Assembly (NCBI RefSeq): GCF_017833255.1
Contig: NZ_JAFIBU010000001.1
Coordinates: 744,001-808,000 of the forward strand
Length of the DNA stretch: 64,000 bases
From: Paenibacillus sp. PvR098
Lineage (GTDB): Bacteria; Bacillota; Bacilli; Paenibacillales; NBRC-103111
Direction of reading: 5' to 3'
Positions 63,836 to 64,000 of the stretch are shown one piece after another. The notes below the pieces were generated by a model. It saw only the letters and a program-made list of their open reading frames with translations, was not told the DNA's origin and searched no databases. Every line of letters begins with the position of its first letter. The stretch's first letter is position 1. A program made the translations under genes and the position numbers.

Positions 63836-64000
63836 GAAGTATGTTATAATCGGAATTGGGTTAAGAACCCTGTTTCAAAGGATCCAGCCATCTTACTGAT
63901 TATGGGAGCCATGTGTTCGATGGTTTATTGGGATGAACAATTCTGTCAACGATTAGCCGATACGGGACGATATTTATTCTATATGATAAGCGAGATGTTG
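63836..64000 (+). pseudogene. Start of an alpha/beta hydrolase gene, apparently frameshifted
   Basis: The frame reads DPAILLIMGAMCSMVYWDEQ and FCQRLADTGRY, the N-terminus of a common alpha/beta hydrolase family. After that the expected YDKRDV is in another frame (ILYDKRDV at about 63974-63999). I see no clean start codon in frame. It is either a pseudogene or a base error, and the window ends here. Confidence 0.5.

Noticed and set aside
1-64000. tRNA, rRNA or CRISPR arrays
   Set aside because: No cloverleaf-like tRNA ends, rRNA core sequence or regularly spaced repeats were noticed while reading either strand.

Overview
The window looks like chromosome from an endospore-forming Bacillota, most likely Paenibacillaceae. 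The reasons are strong AGGAGG-type ribosome binding sites, GTG and TTG starts, a SleB-type spore cortex hydrolase, CcpA (cre) and GlnR/TnrA boxes, and copper-amine-oxidase-N/PKD surface proteins. I see no rRNA, tRNA, CRISPR array or prophage block.

Layout. (1) 53-12651 is a catabolic island: two near-identical Gfo/Idh/MocA dehydrogenases, an internally duplicated protein of unknown function, a PPC-domain protein, a Rieske ferredoxin, a glycolate-oxidase-type glcE-glcF-glcD set, a zinc-poor MDR dehydrogenase and a TRAP importer (dctP-dctQ-dctM) behind a perfect cre site. (2) 12657-18147 holds ordinary genes: subtilase, MFS transporter, MOSC protein, an aldolase remnant and DUF423. (3) 18542-26296 is a first ketone-carboxylase-like cluster with a degenerate HyuA-like subunit, a zinc-ribbon small subunit, HyuA, HyuB and a PucR-type regulator. 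(4) 26587-37050 is a second, complete cluster. Its gene order and sizes match the five-subunit acetophenone carboxylase (ApcABCDE). It is followed by a PaaK-like CoA ligase, a collapsed SDR pseudogene resembling 1-phenylethanol dehydrogenase, and a thiolase. Read together this is a route from an aryl or alkyl methyl ketone through a beta-keto acid and its CoA ester to acyl-CoA plus acetyl-CoA. (5) 37509-43948 is glutamate synthase (gltB-gltD) behind a GlnR/TnrA box centred near -50 of a strong sigma-A promoter. (6) 44350-52579 holds a lactate-oxidase-family enzyme, an esterase, two adjacent broken surface-protein genes, a SET-domain protein, sleB and a Gln-rich protein. (7) 52937-54075 is a tyrosine recombinase gene enclosed by perfect 26-bp inverted repeats, each built like a recombinase core site. 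Forty-eight bases beyond the right repeat a c-di-GMP-I riboswitch with terminator precedes a chemotaxis operon (cheW-mcp-cheW-cheA-cheY). (8) 59631-64000 holds an orphan PLP-fold protein, a small secreted protein, a zinc alcohol dehydrogenase and a frameshifted hydrolase start at the edge.

The two strongest candidates for undescribed biology are the recombinase cassette that appears able to invert itself beside a c-di-GMP-controlled chemotaxis operon, and the paired Apc-like carboxylase systems in a Gram-positive spore former, one of which carries an alpha-type subunit that has lost its nucleotide-binding motifs.
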